Origin: an uncultured Chlorobiaceae bacterium
GTDB taxonomy: Bacteria; Bacteroidota; Chlorobiia; Chlorobiales; Chlorobiaceae
Direction of reading: 5' to 3'
NCBI GenBank assembly: GCA_903824045.1
Contig: CAIJVD010000037.1
Location: 62,001-126,000, forward strand
Length of the DNA: 64,000 nucleotides
The notes beneath the pieces are model-generated. The model was not told where the DNA came from and ran no database searches. It was given only the letters and a program-made list of their open reading frames with translations. A program made the position numbers and the translations under genes. Every line of letters begins with the position of its first letter. The stretch's first letter is position 1. This document shows positions 8,282-17,393 of this stretch, piece after piece.

Positions 8282-9010
8282 CTATTCTGTAAGGGTCGCG
8301 GTTGTATTGCTCTTGATTTTTGCGAGGAGGTCGTCCACCTGAAGCCCGCTGAAGTCGTCGATGATATGGACAATATTGTCGAAACTGCTGAACATGCTCC
8401 GCTCGTTGGTCGTGGTGACGGCAACGCATCTCATCCCGGCCCGGCGGGCGGCTTCCACACCAGGAAGAGCGTCCTCAAAGACGATGCATGAGGATGGCTC
8501 GGCACCGAGAAGTTCGGCTGCCTTCAGGAAGATGTCGGGATGGGGTTTGCCGTGCGGAACCTGGTAGGGGTTGACAATCGCCTCGAATTTGTCGGCAATC
8601 TTGAGGATGTTGAGCACGTAGTCGATATTTTTCGGGCCAGCTCCGGTGCCGATGCCGAGGCGGACACTCCTCTCTCTGGACGCATCGAGAAATGCCTCAA
8701 GCCCGGCCATGGGTTTGATCCTCTCGCGGGAGGCGGTCCGGTAGAGAAAGTCCTTGAGTTCTGTCAGACGCTCGGCTTCAGCCTCGCTGATTTTGGGGTC
8801 GAGGAAGTAGCGCAGCACGTCAAGCCCCCTCATGCCGGCCGTCTCGACGAGGTAGCGCTCGGCATCGAGACCTTCGAGGCCGAAATCCCGGAAGAGCTCC
8901 ACCCATGAGTCCGCGTGGAAGCGCATGTTATCGGTCAGCACCCCGTCCATGTCAAAAATAAATGCGCAGTTCCTGTCGCAGGCCATAGAGGTTGTTGATT
9001 GAGTTACCAC
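8282..9010 (-). CDS. HAD-superfamily hydrolase (beta-phosphoglucomutase / phosphoglycolate phosphatase-like)
   Basis: A 242-residue HAD phosphatase. The four motifs are visible: [10 protein letters not shown] (motif I with both aspartates), IGTGAG (II), a Lys in GKPHPDIF (III), and [11 protein letters not shown] (IV). A helical cap domain follows motif I, which places it in HAD subfamily IA, with sugar-phosphate phosphatases and phosphomutases. The substrate is unknown. The GTG at 9010 overlaps the end of trpS by seven bases; an ATG at 8986 would shorten it by eight residues and is equally possible, since neither has a clear Shine-Dalgarno. It lies between trpS and argS on the same strand. 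Confidence 0.88.
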   Translation of the reverse strand: MVTQSTTSMACDRNCAFIFDMDGVLTDNMRFHADSWVELFRDFGLEGLDAERYLVETAGMRGLDVLRYFLDPKISEAEAERLTELKDFLYRTASRERIKPMAGLEAFLDASRERSVRLGIGTGAGPKNIDYVLNILKIADKFEAIVNPYQVPHGKPHPDIFLKAAELLGAEPSSCIVFEDALPGVEAARRAGMRCVAVTTTNERSMFSSFDNIVHIIDDFSGLQVDDLLAKIKSNTTATLTE

Positions 9011-10038
9011 CGCTTTTCGCCGAGTTTCATGGCGGCCCTGACTTCCTGCATGGTATGACCGGCAATGACTTCGGCCTTTGCCTCTCCGTCGAGCAGTATG
9101 GATTTTACGAGGTCCATGTTTGCCTCATAGTACCTCCGCCGTTCAAGCAGCGGGGCAAGCTCTCCTGATATATTCGCCGAGCAGATCCTCTTGCAGTCAA
9201 CGCACCCGAGCGAGCCGGCCCTGCAGTCCTCCTCTATTTGAGCAAGCTGATCGGGATTGGCGAACTTTTCGTGGTAGCTGAAGACCGTGCAGACTTCCGG
9301 GTGTCCCGGATCGTTTTTGCGGATCTTTTCGGTATCGGTAACAGCGTTGCGCATCTTTTTGAGCACCTCCTCCGGGCCGTCGGCAAGCAGGATGGTGTTG
9401 CCGAGAGACTTTGACATCTTGGCCTTGCCGTCAAGCCCTACAAGCCTTGAGAATTTGGTGATTTTCGGCGCCGGCTCAGGGAAGACATCCCCGATATGGG
9501 GGTGAGGGTAGAGGTTGTTGAACCTTCTGGCAATCTCCCTTGTTATCTCTACATGAGGAAGCTGATCCTCTCCGACTGGCACCACGTTTCCCTTGTAGAG
9601 CAGGATATCGGCAGCCTGCAGTACCGGATAGCCGAGGTGTCCGTAGGTCAGCGACTCCATGTTCAGGTCGCGAACCTGCTCCTTGAGGGTCGGGTTTCTT
9701 TCGAGCCGCGAGGAGGTGATCAGCATGGAGAAGATCAGAAAAAGCTCCGCGTGTTCCTTGATTTGCGACTGGCGGAAGAGGGGGCTTTTTTCCGGGTCGA
9801 TACCCGCGGCAAGCCAGTCTACCAGCATGTCGAGCGTATGAGAAAAAATATCTCTGGTATCGAGTGATGTTGTCAGGTTGTGATAATCGGCAATGAGGAA
9901 ACAGGTCTCGTAGACCCTTGCACCCTCTTCGGTCACCTGATTTTGCTGCTCCACCCAGTTTTCAAGCGCGCCGGTATAGTGTCCGAGATGGAGTTTGCCT
10001 GTCGGCCGCATCCCGCTTAGAATTCGGAGTGTTCCCAT
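9004..10038 (-). CDS. trpS: Tryptophanyl-tRNA synthetase
   Basis: A class I synthetase of 344 residues that charges tRNA-Trp. The HIGH motif is in RPTGKLHLGHYTGAL and the KMSKS motif in GKAKMSKSLGN. VPVGEDQLPHVE is the usual core stretch. The ATG at 10038 is chosen over the TTG at 10056 because bacterial TrpRS proteins start just before the R(I/L)LSGMRPTG strand. It heads a minus-strand group trpS-HAD-argS and is divergent from the SRP RNA gene. Confidence 0.96.
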   Translation of the reverse strand: MGTLRILSGMRPTGKLHLGHYTGALENWVEQQNQVTEEGARVYETCFLIADYHNLTTSLDTRDIFSHTLDMLVDWLAAGIDPEKSPLFRQSQIKEHAELFLIFSMLITSSRLERNPTLKEQVRDLNMESLTYGHLGYPVLQAADILLYKGNVVPVGEDQLPHVEITREIARRFNNLYPHPHIGDVFPEPAPKITKFSRLVGLDGKAKMSKSLGNTILLADGPEEVLKKMRNAVTDTEKIRKNDPGHPEVCTVFSYHEKFANPDQLAQIEEDCRAGSLGCVDCKRICSANISGELAPLLERRRYYEANMDLVKSILLDGEAKAEVIAGHTMQEVRAAMKLGEKRW

Positions 10039-10161
10039 AAGAGTCTCTGTTGCCAAATAACCGGCAGCAATTCAGCCGTTTACGGCGAGGTCGGGGTTGA
10101 GTAGAAAGCTTCAAACGCTTCAGAAGTTATAACAGTTGAAAGAAAGATAAAAGGCCTTTGT

Positions 10162-10189
10162 TTGTTTTTTACCGGCCTTGCGCTATATT
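10162..10189 (+). promoter_or_regulatory. Possible promoter of the SRP RNA gene
   Basis: TTGTTT (10162-10167) and TATATT (10184-10189) are spaced by 16 bases, upstream of the SRP RNA. The start would lie near 10196, about 47 bases before the mature 5' end, so 5' processing would be needed. This is a motif match by eye only. Confidence 0.35.
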
Positions 10190-10242
10190 ATGCCACTTGT
10201 TTCGATCTCGCTGAAAAAGGGGAGATCCGGAACCGATCCTTT

Positions 10243-10344
10243 GGAGAGTAAGTCCTATACAACATTCAGTTGCCCAACCATGTCAGATCCGGAAGGAAGC
10301 AGCATCCGGTAATTTGAGTGTGTGATATAGTCAGCTTGCTCTCC
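10243..10344 (+). ncRNA. ffs: Signal recognition particle RNA (4.5S type)
   Basis: The universal SRP core is present: an asymmetric loop and GGAA tetraloop hairpin inside GTCAGATCCGGAAGGAAGC, next to AGCATCCGG. The ends pair: GGAGAGTAAG (10243-10252) with CTTGCTCTCC (10335-10344). This gives the short 4.5S-type hairpin of about 102 bases. A T-run (10345-10350) follows and serves as terminator. The RNA binds Ffh and guides nascent membrane proteins to the membrane. It fills the 355-base gap between trpS and the DHS-like gene. Confidence 0.93.
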
Positions 10345-10393
10345 TTTTTTATTTTTATACGCATAGTTCAACTCAAGAAGGTTGGGGGCCCTT

Positions 10394-11443
10394 ATGGAAT
10401 CAGGAGTCAGAAAAGAGGAGTTGCTTAGCGAGCCGGTCCGCCATATCGATATCAAACAGCTTAATATTGTTCCGCTTATCGACCAGATGGCCGATACCGC
10501 ATTTCAGGCAAGGAATCTTGCCAGGGCAGCCTCGATTCTGGATCTCATGCAGCAGGACAAGGAGTGCGCAGTCATTTTGACTCTTGCCGGGTCGCTCGTC
10601 AGCGCCGGACTGAAGCAGGTCATCATTGACATGCTCGAGAGCAATATGGTTGATGTCATCGTCTCTACTGGCGCAAACATTGTCGATCAGGACTTTTTCG
10701 AAGCACTCGGATTCCGCCACTACAAGGGCACGCCCTTCATTGATGACACGATTCTGCGCGAGATGCAGGTCGACCGAATTTACGACACCTATATCGACGA
10801 GGACGATCTTCGCATCTGTGACGACACCACGGCCATCATCGCCAACTCGATGAAGCCCGGCGCATACTCCTCACGGGAGTTTATCGTAGAGATGGGCCGC
10901 TACATCGAGGCGAACAACCATGACCGCAACTCGATTGTCTACAAGGCCTACGAGAAGGGCGTTCCTATCTTCTGCCCGGCCTTCTCCGACTGTTCAGCCG
11001 GTTTTGGCCTGGTTCACCATCAGTGGAACAATCCCGACAAGCATGTCTCGATCGACTCGGTCAAGGATTTCCGTGAGCTTACCAGAATAAAGATCGAGAA
11101 CGACCGTACCGGCATCTTCATGATCGGCGGCGGTGTTCCCAAGAACTTTACGCAGGATATTGTTGTTGCAGCTGAGGTACTCGGCTATGAGGATGTCTCG
11201 ATGCACACCTATGCGGTGCAGATAACGGTGGCCGACGAGCGTGACGGCGCGCTTTCAGGCTCGACCCTCAAGGAGGCCAGCTCATGGGGCAAGGTTGATA
11301 CCGCCCTGGAGCAGATGGTCTTTGCCGAAGCGACTATCGCCCTGCCGCTTGTTGCCGGCTATGCCTACCACAAAAGGAACTGGGAGGGGCGCCAGGAGAG
11401 AAACTTCAACGCCATGCTTGATCGTCAACAGGTAAACGCCTGA
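10394..11443 (+). CDS. Deoxyhypusine-synthase-like protein (bacterial DHS family)
   Basis: A 349-residue protein of the deoxyhypusine synthase fold. The NAD/spermidine-site landmarks are present: LTLAGSLVSAG, VSTGANIVDQDFFE, DSVKDFRELT, FMIGGGVPKNFTQDI, and near the end SSWGKVDTALE, which matches the SWGK stretch holding the catalytic lysine of eukaryotic DHS. Eukaryotic and archaeal DHS modifies eIF5A, which bacteria lack. The substrate here is therefore unknown; polyamine or homospermidine chemistry, or another protein target, are options. The ATG at 10394 follows GGGGG at a good distance. Transaldolase follows after nine bases, so the two share an operon. Confidence 0.88.
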   Translation: MESGVRKEELLSEPVRHIDIKQLNIVPLIDQMADTAFQARNLARAASILDLMQQDKECAVILTLAGSLVSAGLKQVIIDMLESNMVDVIVSTGANIVDQDFFEALGFRHYKGTPFIDDTILREMQVDRIYDTYIDEDDLRICDDTTAIIANSMKPGAYSSREFIVEMGRYIEANNHDRNSIVYKAYEKGVPIFCPAFSDCSAGFGLVHHQWNNPDKHVSIDSVKDFRELTRIKIENDRTGIFMIGGGVPKNFTQDIVVAAEVLGYEDVSMHTYAVQITVADERDGALSGSTLKEASSWGKVDTALEQMVFAEATIALPLVAGYAYHKRNWEGRQERNFNAMLDRQQVNA

Positions 11444-11452
11444 GGAGCTGCC

Positions 11453-12121
11453 ATGAAATTTTTCATCGATACTGCCAATCTGGACGAAATTCTTGCCGCC
11501 AAAGAGCTTGGCATGCTTGACGGGGTGACCACCAACCCCTCATTGATTGCCAAAATCGTCGGCGACCCGTCGAACTTCACCTACACAGATTTCAAGGAGC
11601 ACATCGCACGCATATGCGCCCTTGTGGACGGGCCGGTAAGCGCCGAGGTGACCACACTCAAGGCCGAGGAGATGATTGCCGAGGGAGAGGATCTTGCCGC
11701 AATCCATGAAAACGTGGTCGTCAAGTGTCCGCTGACAATCGACGGCCTGAAAGCCATCAAGCACCTCTCCTCTCATGGAATTCCGACCAACGCCACGCTT
11801 GTCTTCTCCCCGAACCAGGCGCTCCTTGCTGCAAAGGCTGGCGCAAGCTACGTGAGCCCGTTTGTCGGGAGGCTTGACGATATCAGCACCGAAGGTATGG
11901 CGCTGGTCGAGCAGATCGTCTCCATCTATGATAACTACGGCTACTCCACAGAGGTGATTGTCGCCAGCGTGCGTCACCCCCAGCATGTGGTTGATTCTGC
12001 CCTCATCGGCGCAGATATCGCCACGATCCCGTTCAGCGTTATCCGCCAGCTGGTCAATCATCCGCTGACTGATATCGGACTCCGGAAGTTTATGGAAGAT
12101 GCAGCCTTCATGAAAAAATGA
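11453..12121 (+). CDS. tal: Transaldolase (TalC/MipB small type)
   Basis: A 222-residue TIM-barrel protein of the short transaldolase/fructose-6-phosphate aldolase family. Motifs: [13 protein letters not shown] at the start, GVTTNPSLI, and the Schiff-base lysine in [15 protein letters not shown]; later [14 protein letters not shown] and [11 protein letters not shown]. It moves the dihydroxyacetone unit between sugar phosphates in the non-oxidative pentose phosphate branch. Transaldolase and F6P aldolase activity cannot be told apart by eye. It follows the DHS-like gene after nine bases. Confidence 0.93.
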   Translation: MKFFIDTANLDEILAAKELGMLDGVTTNPSLIAKIVGDPSNFTYTDFKEHIARICALVDGPVSAEVTTLKAEEMIAEGEDLAAIHENVVVKCPLTIDGLKAIKHLSSHGIPTNATLVFSPNQALLAAKAGASYVSPFVGRLDDISTEGMALVEQIVSIYDNYGYSTEVIVASVRHPQHVVDSALIGADIATIPFSVIRQLVNHPLTDIGLRKFMEDAAFMKK

Positions 12122-12133
12122 GCATCGACCGAT

Positions 12134-12493
12134 TCAGTCCCGTTCCCTGGTGCTGAACTGGTGGAGGTGAAGCTTCAGCTCAACTGTGCCGTCATCCCGA
12201 AAGGTTACCCCCTCAGCTTCAAGCATCAAGCGCATTGTATCGGCGGTAAGGAAGTGCAACTTCCCCGTTAATGCCCCGAACCGGTTGACCACCCTGTGGG
12301 CGGGCACCCGCCCGGTATCAGCCGCACTCAGTGCCCATCCGACCATTCTTGCCGATGAGCGCAGGCCAAGCTGCTCTGCAACACTCCCGTAGGTCGTTAC
12401 CTTTCCCGCCGGAACAGAGCTAACAAGCTCGTAAACCCGAGTGAAGAAGTCCGACTCTTTATGTAGTGCATTTCCGGTGGATGGAGAAGCCAT
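12134..12493 (-). CDS. Alkyltransferase-like protein (ATL), MGMT family without the catalytic cysteine
   Basis: A 119-residue protein with the DNA-binding domain of O6-alkylguanine-DNA alkyltransferase: VPAGKVTTYGSVAEQLG, then RMVGWAL and VPAHRVVNRFGAL. In true alkyltransferases the motif is PCHRV; here alanine replaces the acceptor cysteine, as in ATL proteins. ATLs bind alkylated guanine, flip it out and hand the lesion to nucleotide excision repair; they do not transfer the alkyl group. The single-domain size fits. It lies 14 bases before RlpA on the same strand and converges on tal. Confidence 0.9.
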   Translation of the reverse strand: MASPSTGNALHKESDFFTRVYELVSSVPAGKVTTYGSVAEQLGLRSSARMVGWALSAADTGRVPAHRVVNRFGALTGKLHFLTADTMRLMLEAEGVTFRDDGTVELKLHLHQFSTRERD

Positions 12494-12507
12494 GTTGCTT
12501 CGAGCCT

Positions 12508-13035
12508 TCAGCGTGTGATTACCTCAATTTTGACCCTTGCGGTCCCCTTCTCAAAGAATCCGAGTCTTTTTGCAGCCTCCGCAGAGAGGTCGATGACCCG
12601 GTCGTCGACAAAGGGGCCCCTGTCGTTCACCCGGACAATGATAGAGGCGCGGGTATCGAGGTTGGTCACCTTTACGAGGGCGGGCAGCGGCAGGTATTTG
12701 TGCGCGGCGCTCGGCCTTGCAGGATCGAAAGTCTCTCCGAATGCGGTCAGCTGCCCGTTATGCTGGTCGAGGGTCTCCTGGCCGTACCAGGATGCGATGC
12801 CGGTCTCTTCGTAGGCCGAGGACTCCTCGTAGCTCATGGGGACATAGACCCGGCCATTGATCATGTAGGGGGTGTTCTTGATCTTCCCCAGACGGTAAGC
12901 CTCCTGGGGCGAAATGCCTCTGATGTCCACTCCCGAAGAGGGGATGCGTGTCGAAGTGCAGGAGCTGAGAGCCAGGGGGAGCAGCAGGGAGCCTGCAACA
13001 ATCAGATTTCTCAAAGTTGGGGTCATGACCATCAT
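12508..13035 (-). CDS. rlpA: RlpA-like septal-ring lipoprotein (double-psi beta-barrel)
   Basis: A 175-residue lipoprotein with the signal segment LIVAGSLLLPLALSSC (Cys about residue 26). The RlpA/DPBB core follows: GIASWYGQ, LTAFGETFDPARPSAAHKYLPLP, VKVTNLDTRASIIVRVNDRGPF and VIDLSAEAAKRLGF. In other bacteria RlpA proteins bind or cut glycan strands that lack stem peptides, at the septum. There is no C-terminal SPOR domain, so it is a short form. Internal ATGs at residues 2 and 4 are alternative starts. Confidence 0.92.
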   Translation of the reverse strand: MMVMTPTLRNLIVAGSLLLPLALSSCTSTRIPSSGVDIRGISPQEAYRLGKIKNTPYMINGRVYVPMSYEESSAYEETGIASWYGQETLDQHNGQLTAFGETFDPARPSAAHKYLPLPALVKVTNLDTRASIIVRVNDRGPFVDDRVIDLSAEAAKRLGFFEKGTARVKIEVITR

Positions 13036-13148
13036 CGTTACGGAGCAGGTTTGGATCGGCTACTCTATTTTTCGCTTGAAGTTCGCTTGAATGGTAACAC
13101 TAATCAATGTACGGGAATTTTCCCTATAAGACGTATCTTGATCTTCGA

Positions 13149-13168
13149 GCCGGGCGTTGACGCCCGGC
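13149..13168. repeat. GC-rich hairpin upstream of the esterase gene
   Basis: GCCGGGCG and CGCCCGGC form a perfect eight-pair stem around the loop TTGA. No T-run follows on either strand, so it is not a standard terminator. It lies 25 bases before the next coding start and may affect translation or mark the 5' leader. Confidence 0.5.
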
Positions 13169-13193
13169 ATAAACAGATTGTTGACTTGTAGTT

Positions 13194-13964
13194 ATGGCCG
13201 AACAGCACAAAGCCAGACTTCCCTTCGGGGTTCTGGTGATTCATGGTTTTACGGCAACCCTCGACAGCGTGAAGCCTTTGGCCGCCCCTCTTGCTGCGCT
13301 TGGCATTCCCGTCAGCATGCCGCTTTTGACCGGCCACGGCTGCCCCTCCCCCGAGGCGCTCCGCGGAGTCAGGTGGGGTGCCTGGATGGCCGATGCCGAA
13401 AGGGCTTTTCAGGCCCTCTCTGAAGAGGTTGAGCGAATCATTGTTATCGGTCACAGCATGGGCGCCCTGCTGGCACTCAATCTCGCGGCAAAACACCAGA
13501 AAGAGGTAGACTCCCTCGTGCTGGCGGCACCCGCGCTCAAGCTTGTTTCTCTGCTCGCTCCCGGCAGGCCGCTGCATTTTGCTGCGCCGCTCGTCAGCCG
13601 GATTATCCGGAAATGGGAGCTCAAAAACGACGCCGACTCACAACTGCCGGCCGGCCGGCTTCCGCACTACCCCTGGGCCCCGACTGATGCCATCGTCTCT
13701 TTTTTTGATCTCCTTCAGAGCACCACAGCGATACTCGGCAGGGTCAACGTGCCGGTTCTGATTCTGCACAACCGGCGGGAGAGTACCGTGCTTCCCGAAA
13801 GCGCCGAGATGCTCTTCAGCGGCATTGCGACCGCTCCCGCAGAGAAGTCTGTCGTCTGGCTGGAGCGTTCCGGACACCAGGTTTTCTGCGACTGCGAACA
13901 GGAAAAGGCGGTCGGCACGATTGTTGATTATCTCTCCCGGCGCATCGGCCGCGGGAGCCTTTAA
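13194..13964 (+). CDS. Alpha/beta-hydrolase, carboxylesterase/lipase type
   Basis: A 256-residue alpha/beta-hydrolase. The oxyanion-hole segment VLVIHGFTATLDS, the nucleophile elbow VIGHSMGALLAL (Ser about residue 88), an Asp region around VLILHNRRESTVLP, and a late His in LERSGHQVFCDCE form the usual catalytic triad. It looks closest to the small carboxylesterases and monoacylglycerol lipases (Est30 type). No signal peptide is seen, so it is cytoplasmic. The cyclase-family gene follows after 15 bases, so they may be co-transcribed. Confidence 0.88.
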   Translation: MAEQHKARLPFGVLVIHGFTATLDSVKPLAAPLAALGIPVSMPLLTGHGCPSPEALRGVRWGAWMADAERAFQALSEEVERIIVIGHSMGALLALNLAAKHQKEVDSLVLAAPALKLVSLLAPGRPLHFAAPLVSRIIRKWELKNDADSQLPAGRLPHYPWAPTDAIVSFFDLLQSTTAILGRVNVPVLILHNRRESTVLPESAEMLFSGIATAPAEKSVVWLERSGHQVFCDCEQEKAVGTIVDYLSRRIGRGSL

Positions 13965-13979
13965 TCTTGAAGCCTCAGA

Positions 13980-14630
13980 ATGAGGGTTATTGATCTCAGC
14001 CACACACTGGCGCCGGGGATGCCTTGCTATCCCGGCACTCCCGCTCCGGAGTTTCACCCCTTGAGCACCATTGAGCGAGACGGCTTCTCGGAGCAGCTTC
14101 TTACTCTCTCCTCCCATACTGGCACGCATGTCGATCTCCCGTCACATATCCTTGAAGGGGGTGAAACGCTCGACGCTTTGAGTCCCGACAGGTTTGCCGG
14201 TGCAGGTGCTGTTCTTGATCTTCGGGGGGTGTCGGGAGGTGTTATTTCCATCGGCCAGCTGGAGCCCTTTTTGCCGCTTCTCGAGGCGTGCGACTTCCTG
14301 CTTCTGTGGACGGGATGGGATCGAAAATGGGACACTCCCGGTTACTTTGAGGGCTATCCGGTGCTCGCCCCGGAGGCCGCACTCTGGCTTGCCCGATTTT
14401 CACTCAAAGGGGTCGGTGTCGATGCGGTTTCGGTCGACAGAGAGGACGCCGCAGGCTACCCTGTTCATGCCGGGCTGCTTCGGAGCGGCATGATCATCAT
14501 CGAAAACCTTGCGGGACTTGGTGCGCTTCCAGCCACTCCTTTTACGTTCTGCTGCTTCCCCCTGAAAATTGCCGGAGCCGAAGCATCCCCGACCAGAGCG
14601 GTTGCCCTTGTCAATGAGGCCGGGGCGTGA
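13980..14630 (+). CDS. Cyclase-family metal-dependent hydrolase (kynurenine formamidase-like)
   Basis: A 216-residue protein of the cyclase/KynB family. It starts with RVIDLSHTLAPGMPCYPG, and the metal-binding motif HTGTHVDLPSH appears around residue 44, followed by LDLRGV and a late VDAVSVDRED stretch. Members hydrolyse formamides or lactams with bound Zn or Mn. The substrate here is open; no other tryptophan-breakdown genes are near, so kynurenine formamidase is not assured. Confidence 0.85.
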   Translation: MRVIDLSHTLAPGMPCYPGTPAPEFHPLSTIERDGFSEQLLTLSSHTGTHVDLPSHILEGGETLDALSPDRFAGAGAVLDLRGVSGGVISIGQLEPFLPLLEACDFLLLWTGWDRKWDTPGYFEGYPVLAPEAALWLARFSLKGVGVDAVSVDREDAAGYPVHAGLLRSGMIIIENLAGLGALPATPFTFCCFPLKIAGAEASPTRAVALVNEAGA

Positions 14631-14721
14631 GGATTTTTTTTATTGGAAGTTAAAACTGAGCGCGTTACTTTACGCCCATCGGAGAAAATCCACTGTTCTT
14701 TTCCATCGAATCAACCACTGA

Positions 14722-15384
14722 ATGAACACCATGCTCTTGTTTTCATCCATTACCAGGAAAGTGCTTATGGCGCTTGCAGGGCTTTTTCTGGTTACTTTCC
14801 TCTGCGTGCATCTCGGCATCAACCTGATGTTGCTGAAAGATGACGGCGGCCGTACGTTCTCAGAGGCGGCAACCTTCATGGGCACCAACCCGGTTATAAG
14901 GGTTTTCGAGATTGTGCTTTTTTCCGGTTTTCTCCTGCACATCGCCTACGGCCTCCTGGTCTCTGCCCAGAACCGTGCAGCCCGACCCTCCGCTTACGTA
15001 TGTGCTAACAGTTCGGACACCTCGTTCATGTCGAAGTACATGTTTCATACCGGTGTCATCATCCTGCTCTTCCTCGTCCTTCATTTCATTGATTTTTACT
15101 TCATCAAGATCGGCCTTGCCGCGCCGCCTCCGGGCATCGATCGCCACGACTTCTACCACCGCTCCCTGCTGCTCTTTTCAAACCCCGGGTACAGCGCAAT
15201 CTACATCGCCAGCTTCATCGTGCTCGGCATACACCTGAACCATGCAATCCAGTCAGCCTTCCAGACGCTCGGTTTGAACCATAGCCGCTATATGCCGGCC
15301 GTTAAGATTATCGGGACGGCCTATTCGGTTCTGACTGCCGCAGGCTTCAGCCTGGTGCCGATCGTTATTCTCTTGTTCAAGTAG
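14722..15384 (+). CDS. sdhC: Succinate dehydrogenase/fumarate reductase cytochrome b subunit
   Basis: A 220-residue membrane anchor of the single-polypeptide, five-helix diheme b type (as in Bacillus and Wolinella). Helices are near residues 9-30, 57-78, 102-125, 150-172 and 190-215. Candidate heme-ligand histidines lie in these helices, such as [26 protein letters not shown] and [10 protein letters not shown]. It carries electrons between quinone and the SdhA/B catalytic part. sdhA follows after 59 bases. In green sulfur bacteria the complex runs as fumarate reductase in the reductive TCA cycle. Confidence 0.93.
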   Translation: MNTMLLFSSITRKVLMALAGLFLVTFLCVHLGINLMLLKDDGGRTFSEAATFMGTNPVIRVFEIVLFSGFLLHIAYGLLVSAQNRAARPSAYVCANSSDTSFMSKYMFHTGVIILLFLVLHFIDFYFIKIGLAAPPPGIDRHDFYHRSLLLFSNPGYSAIYIASFIVLGIHLNHAIQSAFQTLGLNHSRYMPAVKIIGTAYSVLTAAGFSLVPIVILLFK

Positions 15385-15443
15385 GCCGTCGTCATGCCTG
15401 CCAAACAGTTATTCATCGAAAACTACACTTACAACGCCCCTCA

Positions 15444-17384
15444 ATGACAAGCCTCAACGCCAAAATTCCGGACGGTCCTCTCGCTGAAAAGTGGACGGCC
15501 TACAAATCGGGATGCAAGCTGGTCAACCCCAACAACAAGCGGAAACTTGACATCATCGTGGTCGGCACCGGTCTTGCCGGGGCCTCAGCTGCCGCATCGC
15601 TCGGCCAGCTTGGATACAATGTCAAGGTCTTCTGCTATCAGGATACTCCGCGCCGGGCTCACAGCATCGCCGCACAGGGAGGTATCAATGCCGCAAAGAA
15701 CTACGCAAACGATGGCGACAGCGCATACCGGCTCTTTTACGACACGATCAAGGGCGGAGACTACCGTGCCAGGGAGGCAAACGTCTACCGGCTCGCTGAG
15801 GTCAGCAACCAGATTATCGATCTCTGCGTCGCGCAGGGGGTGCCGTTCGCAAGAGAGTACGGCGGACTGTTGACCAACCGCTCGTTTGGTGGTGCGCAGG
15901 TATCGAGAACCTTCTACGCGAGGGGACAGACCGGTCAGCAGCTTCTGCTCGGCGCATACGGTGCACTGAGCCGCCAGATCGCCGAGGGCAATGTCACCCT
16001 CTACAACCGGCGCGACGTCCTTGATATGGTGCTGGTCGACGGCAAGGCCAGGGGTATCATCGCCCGTAACCTCGTGACCGGCGAGATAGAGCGCCATGCG
16101 GCACATGCCGTCGTGCTTGCCAACGGCGGGTACGGCAATGTCTTTTTCCTCTCAACCAATGCCATGGGCTCGAATGTGACTCCAGCCTGGAGCGCATACA
16201 GGAAGGGCGCGATGTTCGCCAACCCCTCCTTTACCCAGATTCATCCGACCTGCATCCCGGTGCATGGCGACTTCCAGTCCAAGCTCACCCTGATGAGCGA
16301 GAGCCTTCGCAACGATGGCAGGATCTGGGTTCCGGCCAAAAAGAAGGATGTGGAGCGGCTTCGCCACAAGGATATCAAACCGGCAGATATACCGGAGGAG
16401 GACAGGGATTACTACCTCGAGCGCCGCTATCCCGCGTTCGGAAACCTCGTCCCGAGAGATGTTGCCTCCAGGGCTGCAAAGGAGCGCTGTGACGCAGGTT
16501 TCGGCGTCGGCAGCACAGGTATGGCGGTCTATCTCGATTTTGCTGATGCGATCAAGCGCAAGGGGCACGACACCATCGACGCGCTCTACGGCAACCTCTT
16601 CCAGATGTATGAGCAGATTGTTGCCGAGAGTCCCTATGAAACGCCAATGATGATCTATCCTGCGGTCCACTACACGATGGGCGGGCTCTGGGTCGATTAC
16701 GAGCTGATGACCTCCATTCCCGGTCTCTATGCGATCGGTGAGTGCAATTTTTCCGACCACGGTGCAAACCGTCTCGGCGCATCCGCGCTCATGCAGGGTC
16801 TGGCCGACGGCTATTTCGTTCTTCCATATACTATCGGAAACTATCTTTCGGCCGAAATCCACACTCCACGCTTCGACCCCTCATCGAGCGAGTTCACTAT
16901 TGCAGCAGACGGAGTTACCGACCGCCTGAAGAGACTCATGAACACGGAGGGCAAAGAGTCAGTCGATCATTTCCATCGTCGGCTTGGCAAGATCATGTGG
17001 GAGTACTGCGGGATGGCCCGCAATGAGCACGGTCTTGGCGAAGCGCTCTATCTCATCACCGAGCTGCGTCAGGAGTTTTCGCGCGGCGTCCGCATTCCGG
17101 GAGGGCTCAACGAATACAACCCGGAGCTCGAAAAAGCCTGTCGTGTGGCCGATTTTATCGACCTCGGAGAGCTCATGGTACGCGATGCCCTGCAGCGCAA
17201 GGAGTCGTGCGGCGGACATTTCAGGGAGGAGTCCCAGACCAGCGACGGCGAGGCGCTGCGCAATGACGATAAATTCGCCTTTGTGGGCGCATGGGAGTAC
17301 AGGGGTCGTGATGCTACGGCCCAACTGCACAGGGAGGAACTTCAATTCAATGCGATCAAGCTCTCCCAGCGGAGCTATAAATAA
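15444..17384 (+). CDS. sdhA: Succinate dehydrogenase/fumarate reductase flavoprotein subunit
   Basis: A 646-residue flavoprotein. The FAD-binding Rossmann segment is [15 protein letters not shown] (about residue 38), and the covalent-FAD histidine is in the stretch [15 protein letters not shown]. Substrate-site residues follow in THIHPTC-like [13 protein letters not shown] and in the [12 protein letters not shown] and [11 protein letters not shown] stretches. [13 protein letters not shown] is the late flavin contact. It interconverts fumarate and succinate. Lengths and gene order (C-A-B) fit the Bacillus/Wolinella-type complex. sdhB follows after nine bases. Confidence 0.96.
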   Translation: MTSLNAKIPDGPLAEKWTAYKSGCKLVNPNNKRKLDIIVVGTGLAGASAAASLGQLGYNVKVFCYQDTPRRAHSIAAQGGINAAKNYANDGDSAYRLFYDTIKGGDYRAREANVYRLAEVSNQIIDLCVAQGVPFAREYGGLLTNRSFGGAQVSRTFYARGQTGQQLLLGAYGALSRQIAEGNVTLYNRRDVLDMVLVDGKARGIIARNLVTGEIERHAAHAVVLANGGYGNVFFLSTNAMGSNVTPAWSAYRKGAMFANPSFTQIHPTCIPVHGDFQSKLTLMSESLRNDGRIWVPAKKKDVERLRHKDIKPADIPEEDRDYYLERRYPAFGNLVPRDVASRAAKERCDAGFGVGSTGMAVYLDFADAIKRKGHDTIDALYGNLFQMYEQIVAESPYETPMMIYPAVHYTMGGLWVDYELMTSIPGLYAIGECNFSDHGANRLGASALMQGLADGYFVLPYTIGNYLSAEIHTPRFDPSSSEFTIAADGVTDRLKRLMNTEGKESVDHFHRRLGKIMWEYCGMARNEHGLGEALYLITELRQEFSRGVRIPGGLNEYNPELEKACRVADFIDLGELMVRDALQRKESCGGHFREESQTSDGEALRNDDKFAFVGAWEYRGRDATAQLHREELQFNAIKLSQRSYK

Positions 17385-17393
17385 CAGGACATT

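Noticed and set aside
7270-8292. 340-aa plus-strand ORF
   Set aside because: It lies antisense to argS, whose synthetase motifs are clear. The protein has no family features; long shadow ORFs are common in GC-rich codon patterns.
10255-10455. 66-aa minus-strand ORF
   Set aside because: It overlaps the SRP RNA gene, whose core and pairing ends are clear.
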